In this document: piece by piece, positions 8,158-14,445 of the stretch
How positions within the stretch are numbered: the stretch's first letter is position 1
Layout of the letters: each line of letters opens with the position of its first letter
Source of the DNA: Clostridia bacterium
GTDB taxonomy: Bacteria > Bacillota_A > Clostridia > Lachnospirales > Cellulosilyticaceae
Assembly: GCA_029239935.1 (NCBI GenBank)
Contig: JARBTY010000040.1
Span: 1-17,954, forward strand
Length of the DNA stretch: 17,954 nt
Reading direction: 5' to 3'
Notes under the pieces: model-generated
Databases searched by the model: none
What the model saw: the letters and a program-made list of their open reading frames with translations, nothing else
Told to the model about the DNA's origin: nothing
Program-made: the position numbers and the translations under genes

Positions 8158-8229
8158 GAGATAAAATACTCACTCATTTCACTCTATAATCATATTTAAT
8201 TTCAATGATATAATAAACTCATTCATTTT
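8158..8229 (-). repeat. Imperfect 23-bp direct repeat upstream of arsC, possible operator pair
   Basis: Two copies lie at 8158-8180 and 8207-8229, sharing 18 of 23 positions, with the core ACTCA-TCATTT on the plus strand. They occupy the gap between the antiporter stop and the arsenate reductase start, with centres 49 bases apart. They could be binding sites for the regulator encoded two genes downstream. Neither copy is a good palindrome, which ArsR-family sites usually are, so the assignment is weak. I see no convincing promoter here. Confidence 0.3.
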
Positions 8230-8247
8230 ACAAGTCCCCAAACACTG

Positions 8248-9441
8248 TCAATATGTTTTTATACTTGTTCTGTGAAGCCATTTCTTATAGGACACATCCA
8301 CACCAATGGCTCCTAAAGGCGCTGTAATCATAATCGCCAGTACTGCAACTGCCAAAATTGTATCTCCGGCTTTAACGCCGCTTGCAAGCGGTATTGCTCC
8401 AATAGCTGCCTGCACAGTGGCTTTAGGCAGATACGCTATAGCACAAAAAAGTCTTTCTTTTACAGATAACTTTGTTTTTAAAAGACATAAAAATACCCCC
8501 GCTATTCTGAAAATCAATGCGCATACTATCAACAGCACTGCCGCTAGGCCCACACTTCCAACATAGCTGATATCAACAGCTGCTCCTACCAGTACAAAAA
8601 GCAGCATTTCAGCGCCTACCCATATTTTAGAAAATTTACCCGACAGTCTCTTGGCTAATACTTCGTAACCTTTCAGCAGTGTACCTCCTAGTGCCATAAC
8701 AGCCAATAGTCCTGACATAGGAAAATAAGCTTGTATAAAAGTTTCAGCTGATACAAATAAGAAAGCCATACTTAAAATCATAAGTATTTTTACCGTGTCA
8801 CGCATATGAATTTTCTTAAAAAGTTTTAACAGAATGATGCCGCCTATTATGCCAACTACGAGTCCGCTTACTATAGCTATAGGCACATGAATAAGGCTTT
8901 TGGCATCAAAACCTTCTCCCTGATACATACTTAGGAAGGAGGTAAACAAGATAATGACGTAGATATCGTCCACTGACGCGCCCGCCATAATCAGCTGGGG
9001 AATACTTTTTTCTTTGCCGTATCCCCCCTCCATCAATCGTAACATCCTTGGAACGATAACAGCGGGTGATACCGCTGCTAGAACCGCTCCCATAATAGCT
9101 GCTTCAATATAGGACATGCCAAAAAAAAGTGGTGCAAGTACCATGATTGCTAAGATTTCACAGGTAGCAGGTACGAAACACATTAAGATTGCGGGTCGTC
9201 CAACTTTTTTCAAATCCTTAATATCCAGTGCGAGACCCGCCCTTGTAAGTATGACGATAAGCGCCATTTGTCTAAGCTCTGATGAAATATTAAGTATTTC
9301 TCCATCAATTAAACCCAAAACATAGGGACCTAGGAAAATCCCTGTCATAAGCATTCCCAGAAGCCCTGGTAACTTTAATTTCTGAAAGACTCCGCTTAGG
9401 ACAAACCCAATGATTAAAATAAGTGCCAAACTTAATAACAT
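8248..9441 (-). CDS. Cation/proton antiporter (CPA-type) under fluoride riboswitch control
   Basis: This is an integral membrane antiporter of 397 residues with about eleven to thirteen hydrophobic segments from the N-terminus on. The ion-binding double aspartate is seen in GASVDDIYVII (about residue 160), as in electrogenic members of the CPA2/NhaA-like group. GLLGMLMTGIFLGP near the N-terminus is the usual first-helix block. ATG 9441 is preceded by AAAGGAGGAG, an excellent ribosome binding site. The 5' leader is a fluoride riboswitch with an overlapping terminator, so expression should rise with fluoride. Antiporter genes are known members of the fluoride (crcB-motif) regulon. Whether the protein moves fluoride itself or restores sodium, potassium or proton balance during fluoride stress is not settled by sequence. 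No crcB/fluc or CLC-F gene is in the window. Confidence 0.9.
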   Translation of the reverse strand: MLLSLALILIIGFVLSGVFQKLKLPGLLGMLMTGIFLGPYVLGLIDGEILNISSELRQMALIVILTRAGLALDIKDLKKVGRPAILMCFVPATCEILAIMVLAPLFFGMSYIEAAIMGAVLAAVSPAVIVPRMLRLMEGGYGKEKSIPQLIMAGASVDDIYVIILFTSFLSMYQGEGFDAKSLIHVPIAIVSGLVVGIIGGIILLKLFKKIHMRDTVKILMILSMAFLFVSAETFIQAYFPMSGLLAVMALGGTLLKGYEVLAKRLSGKFSKIWVGAEMLLFVLVGAAVDISYVGSVGLAAVLLIVCALIFRIAGVFLCLLKTKLSVKERLFCAIAYLPKATVQAAIGAIPLASGVKAGDTILAVAVLAIMITAPLGAIGVDVSYKKWLHRTSIKTY

Positions 9442-9466
9442 ACAATCTCCTCCTTTTAGATAACAT

Positions 9467-9514
9467 AAAAAGCTGATGTTCCCGTGACAAAGTCGTCACA
9501 GAAGTCATCAGCTT
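9467..9514 (-). terminator. Terminator of the fluoride riboswitch expression platform
   Basis: On the minus strand AAGCTGATG (9514-9506) pairs perfectly over 9 bp with CATCAGCTT (9478-9470). A short inner GTGAC/GTCAC stem lies within it and the stem runs into a U tract (9471-9467). The 5' arm is also the 3' half of an aptamer helix plus the conserved CUGAUG. Aptamer folding and termination therefore exclude each other: fluoride binding should permit read-through into the antiporter gene. Confidence 0.85.
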
Positions 9515-9560
9515 AAATAAGCGGTTTTGGTATTTACCATGGGAGAACCTCATTCCCATC
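9497..9560 (-). promoter_or_regulatory. Fluoride riboswitch (crcB motif) aptamer
   Basis: The RNA on the minus strand has the fluoride aptamer elements in order. AUGGGA pairs with UCCCAU and closes a loop containing AUGAGGUU. A small extra hairpin (UGGUA-AA-UACCA) follows, then AAACC. Next is stem GCUU-AUUU-AAGC, and finally the conserved CUGAUGACUUCUGUG. Loop bases GAGGUU can pair with GACUUC in a pseudoknot. The order and the AUGAGG, CUGAUG and CUUCU blocks match the Thermotoga petrophila aptamer as I recall it. The predicted transcription start lies at the first stem, as expected. Confidence 0.88.
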
Positions 9561-9563
9561 CTG

Positions 9564-9592
9564 ATTATAGCACTGCCTTCCTCATATTTCAA
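9564..9592 (-). promoter_or_regulatory. Promoter of the riboswitch-antiporter transcript
   Basis: TTGAAA (9592-9587) and TATAAT (9569-9564) are separated by exactly 17 bases on the minus strand. Transcription from it would begin near 9557, at the 5' strand of the aptamer's first stem. Confidence 0.85.
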
Positions 9593-9703
9593 GTCCTATA
9601 ACTTACTTTCACACTTTTAACTCAAAGACAACTTGTATTTAACACACTTATGATAAACTATGCTGGTCGGCGATTAAAACCCATCACTTTAGGAGGTTAT
9701 CAT

Positions 9704-10135
9704 ATGAAAAAGAAAGTTTTATTTATTTGTATTCATAATTCTGCAAGGAGCCAAATGGCCGAAGAGTATCTCAGGCACATGGCTGGAGACGTATTTGAAG
9801 TCGAAAGTGCAGGACTTGAGCCTTCGTCTATTAATCCTTTTGTCATTCAAGTGATGCAGGAGGAAGGTATTGATTTGTCTCATAAAAAAAGTCAAAGTGT
9901 TTTTGAATTATATAAAGAACAAAAATTTTACGGTTATGTTATTACTGTCTGTGACAGAGCCCGAGAAGCAGACTGCCCAATATTCCCTGGTTTAGTTAAA
10001 CGCCTTAGCTGGGATCTGGAAAACCCTGCTGATTTTACTGGTACCGATGATGAAATACTTGTACGTGTGAGAGCAGTCCGTGATGCAATCAAAAACTTGG
10101 TTTTGGATTTTATCAATGAATATGGCTCTATGTGA
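9704..10135 (+). CDS. arsC: Second arsenate reductase / low-molecular-weight phosphatase-type protein
   Basis: This 143-residue protein belongs to the low-molecular-weight phosphatase family of thioredoxin-coupled arsenate reductases. The P-loop CIHNSARS holds nucleophile C9 and R15. A VCDRAREADCP segment gives C83 and C91, a spacing like that of the classic C82/C89 relay, and SWDLENPAD follows as the WD-P block. The frame opens earlier, at 9650, but ATG 9704 follows AGGAGG by seven bases and starts right at the first strand. It lies on the opposite strand from the other arsenate reductase and differs from it clearly in the redox segment, so the pair is not a recent duplication. A possible promoter is AAGACA (9625-9630), 18 bases, TATGAT (9649-9654). 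A hairpin follows the gene. Protein phosphatase activity cannot be excluded. Confidence 0.85.
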   Translation: MKKKVLFICIHNSARSQMAEEYLRHMAGDVFEVESAGLEPSSINPFVIQVMQEEGIDLSHKKSQSVFELYKEQKFYGYVITVCDRAREADCPIFPGLVKRLSWDLENPADFTGTDDEILVRVRAVRDAIKNLVLDFINEYGSM

Positions 10136-10157
10136 TACACCTCCCCATTGACTAAGC

Positions 10158-10180
10158 GGGACAGTTATTGTCCCCTCTTT
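10158..10180 (+). terminator. Probable terminator after the second arsenate reductase gene
   Basis: GGGACA (10158-10163) and TGTCCC (10169-10174) form a 6-bp stem with a five-base loop 20 bases past the stop codon, followed by a pyrimidine stretch CTCTTTCCTCT. The T tract is interrupted, so it may be inefficient. Confidence 0.4.
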
Positions 10181-10277
10181 CCTCTGGGCTGCACAACTCG
10201 TAAATACTAAAAATTCAGATTCAAATTCAAAATTAAAATGATACTATAAAACATGCCCTATCTGATTCTGCATCCTC

Positions 10278-10520
10278 TTAATTTGTGAAATTTTCTATAA
10301 TTTTTATAATATCTTTTGGTTTAAGTACTTTACCAAAAGATACTACCTTTTCATCAATCACAAGTCCTGGAGTTGACATAATCCCATATTTTGCAATGTC
10401 CGCGAAATCTGTTACTTTTTCAACTTCTGCCTCAATGTTAAGTGTTTTTAGCGCCTCTTTTGTGTTTTCTGTGAGTGTCATACAGCTTTTACATCCAGAA
10501 CCTAATATTTTTATTTTCAT
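10278..10520 (-). CDS. Thioredoxin-like small redox-active disulfide protein
   Basis: This is an 80-residue cytoplasmic protein with a thioredoxin/glutaredoxin fold. The first strand leads straight into the active site G9-C10-K-S-C13, and the cis-proline is seen in STPGLVI (P51). Its compact length is that of the family known as redox-active disulfide protein 2, found beside permeases of the DUF318 type. AGGAGAG lies upstream of ATG 10520. It is the third gene of arsR-permease-thioredoxin, 42 bases after the permease stop. It may pass electrons or a thiol-bound metalloid to the permease, or reduce an arsenate reductase. The first idea rests on gene order only. Confidence 0.88.
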   Translation of the reverse strand: MKIKILGSGCKSCMTLTENTKEALKTLNIEAEVEKVTDFADIAKYGIMSTPGLVIDEKVVSFGKVLKPKDIIKIIENFTN

Positions 10521-10562
10521 CTTCTATCTCTCCTTTAAATTAATTTAGTAAACACCTATTTT

Positions 10563-11576
10563 TTATACAAACAAATACCCCAGGAAATTAAAAACATAGC
10601 CTATCAAAACAATACCAACTGATATAATTCCAACAAATACGCCTAACAGTTTGGGCTGAACTGCTTTTCTAAGCATAATAATTGAAGGTAATGACAGTGC
10701 TGTAACACTCATCATAAAAGCAAGTACAGTGCCTACTCCTATACCTTTTAAAAATAAAGCCTCAGCTACTGGAATAGTCCCAAATATATCTGCATACATC
10801 GGAATGCCAACAACTGTTGCAAGCAGCACCGAAAATGGATTGTTTTCTCCTAAAATCATTTGTATCACATCCGTTGGTATCCAGTTATGAATGATTGCTC
10901 CAATGCCGACCCCTATCAGAACATATACCCATACCTTCTTTACAGTAAAAATCATCTGGTCTTTTGCAAATATCAATCTCTCTTTTTTTGTGAGCTTCTC
11001 TGCTTCTATATCTACTTGACTGCCAGTCTTGATATAGTTTTCTATATATTTCTCCATGCCTAACTTATCAATAAGCGTACCGCCTATAACAGCAAGAACA
11101 ATGCCAACTACCACATAGGCTATGGCTATTTTTAATCCAAATATACTGATTAATAAAAGAAAAGCTGCAAGGTCAACCAGCGGTGAAGATATAAGAAATG
11201 AGAATGTGACACCTATTGGAAGCCCTGCATTTGTAAAACCAATGAATAGAGGAATGGATGAACAAGAACAAAAAGGCGTTAAAGTTCCTAAAACAGCCCC
11301 TACTATATTGGCTCTTATCCCTTTAAATCTTCCTATAATTTTTTTAGTTTTCTCTGATGGAAAATAACTTTGTATATAGGAGACAAGAAAAATCAGAGTA
11401 GTTAATAAAATAAGGATCTTGATGGTATCATAAATGAAAAACTGCAGACTTCCCCCAATTCTTGTACTCACATCTATTCCAGCTGCTGCTAATAGTACAC
11501 CAATGCCTTCATTAAGCCATTTCATTCCAAGGATTTGATTTTGAAAAAAATTCCAGATTATTACTATGATGGCCAC
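10563..11576 (-). CDS. Permease of the DUF318 / ArsP-like family
   Basis: This is an inner-membrane permease of 337 residues with about eight to ten hydrophobic segments in two halves, joined by a charged cytoplasmic loop (about 170-215). The family signature TLTPFCSCSSIPLFIGF at about 98-114 holds the paired cysteines C103 and C105, and ISSPLVD follows; a mirrored block with GIPMYADIFGTIP occurs in the second half. Family members include ArsP, an exporter of trivalent organoarsenicals, and relatives linked to copper or zinc export. The gene starts at a GTG five bases past arsR, with a GGGGG ribosome binding site built from the end of arsR, so the two are tightly coupled. Control by a CxC-type ArsR favours an arsenical substrate, but inorganic arsenite export has not been shown for all members. 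Confidence 0.85.
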   Translation of the reverse strand: MAIIVIIWNFFQNQILGMKWLNEGIGVLLAAAGIDVSTRIGGSLQFFIYDTIKILILLTTLIFLVSYIQSYFPSEKTKKIIGRFKGIRANIVGAVLGTLTPFCSCSSIPLFIGFTNAGLPIGVTFSFLISSPLVDLAAFLLLISIFGLKIAIAYVVVGIVLAVIGGTLIDKLGMEKYIENYIKTGSQVDIEAEKLTKKERLIFAKDQMIFTVKKVWVYVLIGVGIGAIIHNWIPTDVIQMILGENNPFSVLLATVVGIPMYADIFGTIPVAEALFLKGIGVGTVLAFMMSVTALSLPSIIMLRKAVQPKLLGVFVGIISVGIVLIGYVFNFLGYLFV

Positions 11577-11581
11577 GCCTA

Positions 11582-11860
11582 TTACCCCCTTTTTTCTAGG
11601 TTTAAAACATCTCTTAATTCATTTATTCTGTCATAATCTAAGTTATATTTCATCCACGCCCCTTCTCTCTTCCCATGCACAAGGCCACTTTCTGTAAGCA
11701 TCTTCATATGATAGGAAAGGGTTGGCTGAGTGATGTTGAAATTCTCTAGAATCTTGCACGCACACAATTCTCCTTCATATAACATGTGAATAATCTTCAG
11801 CCGCGTTTCATCCGCCAGTGCTTTAAACATTGGTACATATTCTGTATAACTGTATTTCAT
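11582..11860 (-). CDS. arsR: Arsenite-responsive repressor ArsR
   Basis: This is a 92-residue winged-helix repressor. The DNA-binding part reads ALADETRLKIIHML, then the inducer site ELCACKILE (C33 and C35), then the recognition helix QPTLSYHMKML and the wing GKREGAWMKYNL. The CxC pair in helix 3 is the arsenite/antimonite site of canonical ArsR proteins, so release from DNA on arsenite binding is expected. AAGGAGG lies before ATG 11860. It heads an operon with the permease and the thioredoxin-like gene. An inverted repeat covers the -35 region of its promoter and is the likely autoregulatory operator. This sensor type differs from that of the other ArsR-family protein at 7368-7697. Confidence 0.93.
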   Translation of the reverse strand: MKYSYTEYVPMFKALADETRLKIIHMLYEGELCACKILENFNITQPTLSYHMKMLTESGLVHGKREGAWMKYNLDYDRINELRDVLNLEKRG

Positions 11861-11963
11861 AAATTAGCCTCCTTATATTTTTTCAAAAATCTTTTATCTA
11901 TTCATATATATGTTTATCTATGACATTTATAACTATCTATCATATAGGCAAATATCTATATCC

Positions 11964-11997
11964 ATTATATTCCTTCATATAGATGCTAGTCTATATG
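11964..11997 (-). promoter_or_regulatory. arsR operon promoter with overlapping ArsR operator
   Basis: On the minus strand TAGACT (about 11993-11988), an 18-base spacer and TATAAT (11969-11964) form a promoter about 100 bases before arsR. A perfect inverted repeat, CATATAGA / TCTATATG with a six-base centre (11976-11997), covers its -35 element. Repression by ArsR at this place would block RNA polymerase. A second weaker dyad, ATATAG/CTATAT, lies downstream of the -10 (about 11942-11961). Confidence 0.55.
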
Positions 11998-12011
11998 TTT
12001 TTTTACAATAC

Positions 12012-12039
12012 AAAAAAGCTATCCCAAATAGGATAGCTT
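12012..12039 (-). terminator. Terminator of the SRP RNA gene
   Basis: On the minus strand AAGCTATCC (12039-12031) pairs over 9 bp with GGATAGCTT (12024-12016) around a six-base loop, and T residues follow (to 12012). It lies about 27 bases past the mature 3' end of the SRP RNA, so the precursor has a short 3' tail. Confidence 0.85.
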
Positions 12040-12065
12040 ATAGTATACTTATATTTTGTTAAAGT

Positions 12066-12336
12066 TAAATCCGTGCACTTTGCTTCGACAATAACCTATA
12101 CGCGTTACCTTAGTAGTTAACTCAAGCCAGGCACCCTCGCGGCACATAAACGGTCTTACTTAGTGCTGCTTCCTTCCGGATCTGACACGGTTCATAAGTG
12201 TCTATTGCGCAAGACCCAATTATCATCGCCACTTGCTAAGGGCAGGCCATACAAGTTATTGCCTCAGACAAAGCATCACCCCTGCTACAGCGGGTTGCAG
12301 GTACAGGGCACCGCTACCTCCCCGGCTAGCACGGAA
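12066..12336 (-). ncRNA. ffs: Signal recognition particle RNA, large (6S/scRNA) type with Alu domain
   Basis: The minus strand encodes about 270 nt of SRP RNA, the scaffold for Ffh in co-translational targeting of membrane proteins. The 5' end has the Alu-domain sequence GCCGGGGAGGTAGCGGTGCC followed by CTGTACCTGCAA. The S domain carries the highly conserved apical loop GTCAGATCCGGAAGGAAGCA (about 12188-12169). The ends pair: CCGTGC (12334-12329) with GCACGG (12076-12071), which sets the approximate mature termini. The region matches Bacillus subtilis scRNA, as I recall it, along most of its length. Exact ends are estimates. A consensus promoter starts the transcript about 37 bases earlier, and that leader contains a GATATC/GATATC hairpin, a plausible RNase III processing signal as known for Bacillus. 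The tadA gene is nearby, a common Firmicute neighbour. Confidence 0.96.
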
Positions 12337-12379
12337 ATTATTTGATATCTGTACATCACATAAAGATATCGCATTTATT

Positions 12380-12408
12380 AGTATACAGTCTTTCATGCTC
12401 TATGTCAA
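12380..12408 (-). promoter_or_regulatory. SRP RNA promoter
   Basis: A perfect TTGACA (12408-12403), 17 bases and TATACT (12385-12380) lie on the minus strand in the 84 bases between the YbjN-like gene and the RNA. Transcription would start near 12373. Such strength suits an abundant housekeeping RNA. Confidence 0.88.
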
Positions 12409-12420
12409 TGGTGCTTATTT

Positions 12421-12858
12421 CTATTTGCCAACCAACTCTTTGAGTTGCCCATAATGTTTTTCTGTAATGTTTTTCATCATCTGAATCGTTGTTCCCAATA
12501 TTAGATTGGCATTAAAGGTGTTTTCGTCTCCATTAAAAAACATGGAAGTAATGATATGATGATCTTTTGTCAAAACATATTTAAGTGTTGGATACTGCAG
12601 ATTAAACTCGTTTAAGCATTTAAGCACTTCTTCTGTCTTTTCTTGTGGTACATCTTCTATGAGCAGCGTCTGCACTGCAGCATACACTGTATCATCTATA
12701 TTGATTACGACCTGTCTATTGTCCCCTAACATCGGGTATGCTGTTCTAAAAAATACAGTATCTTGCTGCTCCTCCTCTTTGAATAAATTAACCATATCTG
12801 TTTGTATCATAAAGTCCCTTAACATTCTTGCCTTTTTGTGTCTAGGATAGGTTGCCAT
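12421..12858 (-). CDS. YbjN-like domain protein of unknown function
   Basis: This is a 145-residue soluble protein with no signal peptide or membrane segment. It shows an alpha/beta pattern: an N-terminal helix (residues 8-27), strands around DTVFFRTAYP and RQVVINIDD, a helix with KTEEVLKCLNEFN, strands at YVLTKDHHIITSMF, and a C-terminal helix. This resembles the YbjN/type III secretion chaperone-like fold, a weakly defined group of putative regulators or chaperones. The start has GGAGG eight bases upstream and follows tadA by 16 bases, so it is co-transcribed with tadA. The stop codon lies 13 bases upstream of the SRP RNA -35 element. The function is unknown; the family assignment is by general resemblance only. 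Confidence 0.8.
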   Translation of the reverse strand: MATYPRHKKARMLRDFMIQTDMVNLFKEEEQQDTVFFRTAYPMLGDNRQVVINIDDTVYAAVQTLLIEDVPQEKTEEVLKCLNEFNLQYPTLKYVLTKDHHIITSMFFNGDENTFNANLILGTTIQMMKNITEKHYGQLKELVGK

Positions 12859-12874
12859 CTCTTTTCCTCCATTG

Positions 12875-13342
12875 TTATAAAATAATATTTTTATTTCTCA
12901 TATTTCTAAAATACTCTTTAATAAGGTTACTACACGCTTCTTTGCATACGTCCTCTACTATTTCACATCTATGATTAAGCTCATCCATCTGCAATATATT
13001 AAGGATAGATCCCGCAAATCCAGCTTTAGGACTCCTTGCTCCAAAAATCACTTTAGGGATCCGTGCCTGTACAATAGCACCTGCACACATAGGACAGGGC
13101 TCCAGTGTCACATAAAGCACACATTCTTCAAGGCGCCAGTCTCCTATAACCTTGCAGGCCTCACTAATCGCTATCAGTTCTGCATGCGCTAAGGCACTTT
13201 TATCTGTATTTCTTCTATTACACCCTCTGCCTATGATCTTTCCTTCATGTACGATAACCGCTCCTATAGGCGTCTCATCCAGCTCATAAGCTTTTTGTGC
13301 CTCTATAAGTGCCTCTTTCATAAAAATGATATCTTCATCCAT
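12875..13342 (-). CDS. tadA: tRNA-specific adenosine deaminase TadA
   Basis: TadA converts A34 to inosine in the anticodon of tRNA-Arg(ACG), letting one tRNA read CGU, CGC and CGA. The 155-residue protein shows the zinc-deaminase signature: H53-A-E55, where H53 binds zinc and E55 shuttles the proton, and P82-C83-PM-C86-AGA, with the two cysteine zinc ligands. The N-terminal MKEALIEAQKAYELDETPIG is typical and the length is normal. The start has AGGTGA upstream. It lies in the order oxidoreductase, tadA, YbjN-like gene, SRP RNA. tadA beside the SRP RNA gene is a familiar Firmicute arrangement, but dnaX and recR, which often follow, are absent here. Confidence 0.96.
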   Translation of the reverse strand: MDEDIIFMKEALIEAQKAYELDETPIGAVIVHEGKIIGRGCNRRNTDKSALAHAELIAISEACKVIGDWRLEECVLYVTLEPCPMCAGAIVQARIPKVIFGARSPKAGFAGSILNILQMDELNHRCEIVEDVCKEACSNLIKEYFRNMRNKNIIL

Positions 13343-13373
13343 TTATTTCTTCACCTACAAGTCGTTTTAGTCT

Positions 13374-14357
13374 TTAATCGCAAGGATATTGAACATCTAT
13401 GAGCTTTCTTATCCTGTCTAATGTCTCCATAATCTCCAGGCTTTCCTTGAGTGTCATTTGATCACTCTCCATTTTGCCCGCCTCTAGGCACTTTACCACT
13501 TCCTCCAGTTCGTAGCGGTACCCTAGTTCTTTTGTTGTGTCTATAAACTCCTCTACTAACTGACCTTCGTGATTATATAAGTAAGCTTTTTTTCCATACC
13601 ATGCATGGGGCAGATGAATATACCCTTTCTCCCCGATGATGTATGCATTTCTGGGCGTTCCAAGGTCTATAGACGCACTAAGCTGTGCCATTTGTCCCTC
13701 TCCATACACAAACTGCATGCAGATTCTTTCATCTACGCCCTCTTCTGTAAGCACTGCTTTAGCATCAATCTGCTCTGGTTGTCTGCCAAAGATCATAGAA
13801 GCAAAAGAAATAGGATAGATACCTACATCCAGCAACGCGCCTCCTCCAAGGTGTCTTTCAAATCTAATGTCATCATGAGTTTCACTTTTAAAACCAAAAT
13901 CTCCTTGAAACATCTTAATGGCTCCAATTTTGCTTTCTCCAAGCCACTCCTGTACTTTGCTAACACTTGGGAAATACCTTGTCCACATAGCTTCCATTAA
14001 AAATATCTTTTTGTTTGCTGCTACTTCCAGCATCTCCCGTACTTCTTTTGTATTTAAAGCAAAAGGCTTCTCACAAATAACTGCCTTCCCTGCATTAAGG
14101 CACATAAGTACATGCTCTTTATGAAATGAATTAGGTGTAGAGATATAAATGATATCTACTTTGTCGTCATTTATCAATTCTTCATAGGAACCATAGCTCT
14201 GCTCCATATGAAATGCTTCTCGAAACTTTTTGGCAGACTCTATATTTCTTGCTGCAACAGCATAAAGACTGGTTGCCCCTACAGCTTTAGCATCTGACGC
14301 AAATTTTCTTGCTATTCTGCTGGCCCCTAAAATACCAATACGAAATTGTTTTGCCAT
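13374..14357 (-). CDS. Gfo/Idh/MocA-family NAD(P)-dependent oxidoreductase
   Basis: This is a 327-residue cytoplasmic dehydrogenase acting on a sugar, sugar acid or diol. The N-terminal Rossmann half begins GILGASRIARKF (8-19), and the family's E96-K97-P98 motif (CEKPFALN) places the catalytic lysine. The second half contains GGGALLDVGIYPI (171-183) at the substrate site. The arrangement resembles the dihydrodiol dehydrogenase/glucose-fructose oxidoreductase-like branch. The substrate cannot be named. ATG 14357 has GGAGGG upstream. tadA starts 31 bases after its stop, so the two probably share a transcript, which makes it the first gene of that operon. Divergent from hcp. Confidence 0.92.
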   Translation of the reverse strand: MAKQFRIGILGASRIARKFASDAKAVGATSLYAVAARNIESAKKFREAFHMEQSYGSYEELINDDKVDIIYISTPNSFHKEHVLMCLNAGKAVICEKPFALNTKEVREMLEVAANKKIFLMEAMWTRYFPSVSKVQEWLGESKIGAIKMFQGDFGFKSETHDDIRFERHLGGGALLDVGIYPISFASMIFGRQPEQIDAKAVLTEEGVDERICMQFVYGEGQMAQLSASIDLGTPRNAYIIGEKGYIHLPHAWYGKKAYLYNHEGQLVEEFIDTTKELGYRYELEEVVKCLEAGKMESDQMTLKESLEIMETLDRIRKLIDVQYPCD

Positions 14358-14388
14358 ACCTTTACCCTCCTATGCTTTTCTCTATTAA

Positions 14389-14417
14389 ATTATATAGGGT
14401 ATTGAACAATCTTTCTA
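14389..14417 (-). promoter_or_regulatory. Probable promoter of the oxidoreductase-tadA operon
   Basis: TAGAAA (14417-14412), 17 bases and TATAAT (14394-14389) lie on the minus strand, giving a leader of about 25 bases. The -10 is perfect and the -35 fair. Confidence 0.45.
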
Positions 14418-14445
14418 GAGTTAAATTTGCTATGTTTCATTTTAA

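Noticed and set aside
8132..8173. Upstream GTG start for the arsenate reductase (adds 14 residues)
   Set aside because: It has no good ribosome binding site, and the extension precedes the conserved first strand; ATG 8131 gives the usual family length.
9305..9592. Minus-strand 95-codon open frame
   Set aside because: It runs through the fluoride aptamer, the terminator and the antiporter ribosome binding site into the antiporter gene in another frame.
9467..9592. Sodium or lithium riboswitch before the antiporter
   Set aside because: These were considered because of the gene type, but the AUGAGG loop, the following stem and CUGAUG-CUUCU order fit the fluoride aptamer instead.
11976..12004. 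Plus-strand terminator formed by CATATAGA/TCTATATG plus seven T
   Set aside because: No plus-strand transcript is expected here, and the stem is all A/T apart from its ends; its overlap with the arsR -35 element fits an operator better.
12163..12454. Overlapping plus-strand open frames of 60 and 73 codons
   Set aside because: They lie across the SRP RNA gene and its promoter, have no ribosome binding site, and their sequence is explained by the conserved RNA on the other strand.
13605..14000. 131-codon plus-strand open frame
   Set aside because: It is opposite the oxidoreductase gene, whose domain motifs are complete; the plus-strand frame has no recognisable family or ribosome binding site.
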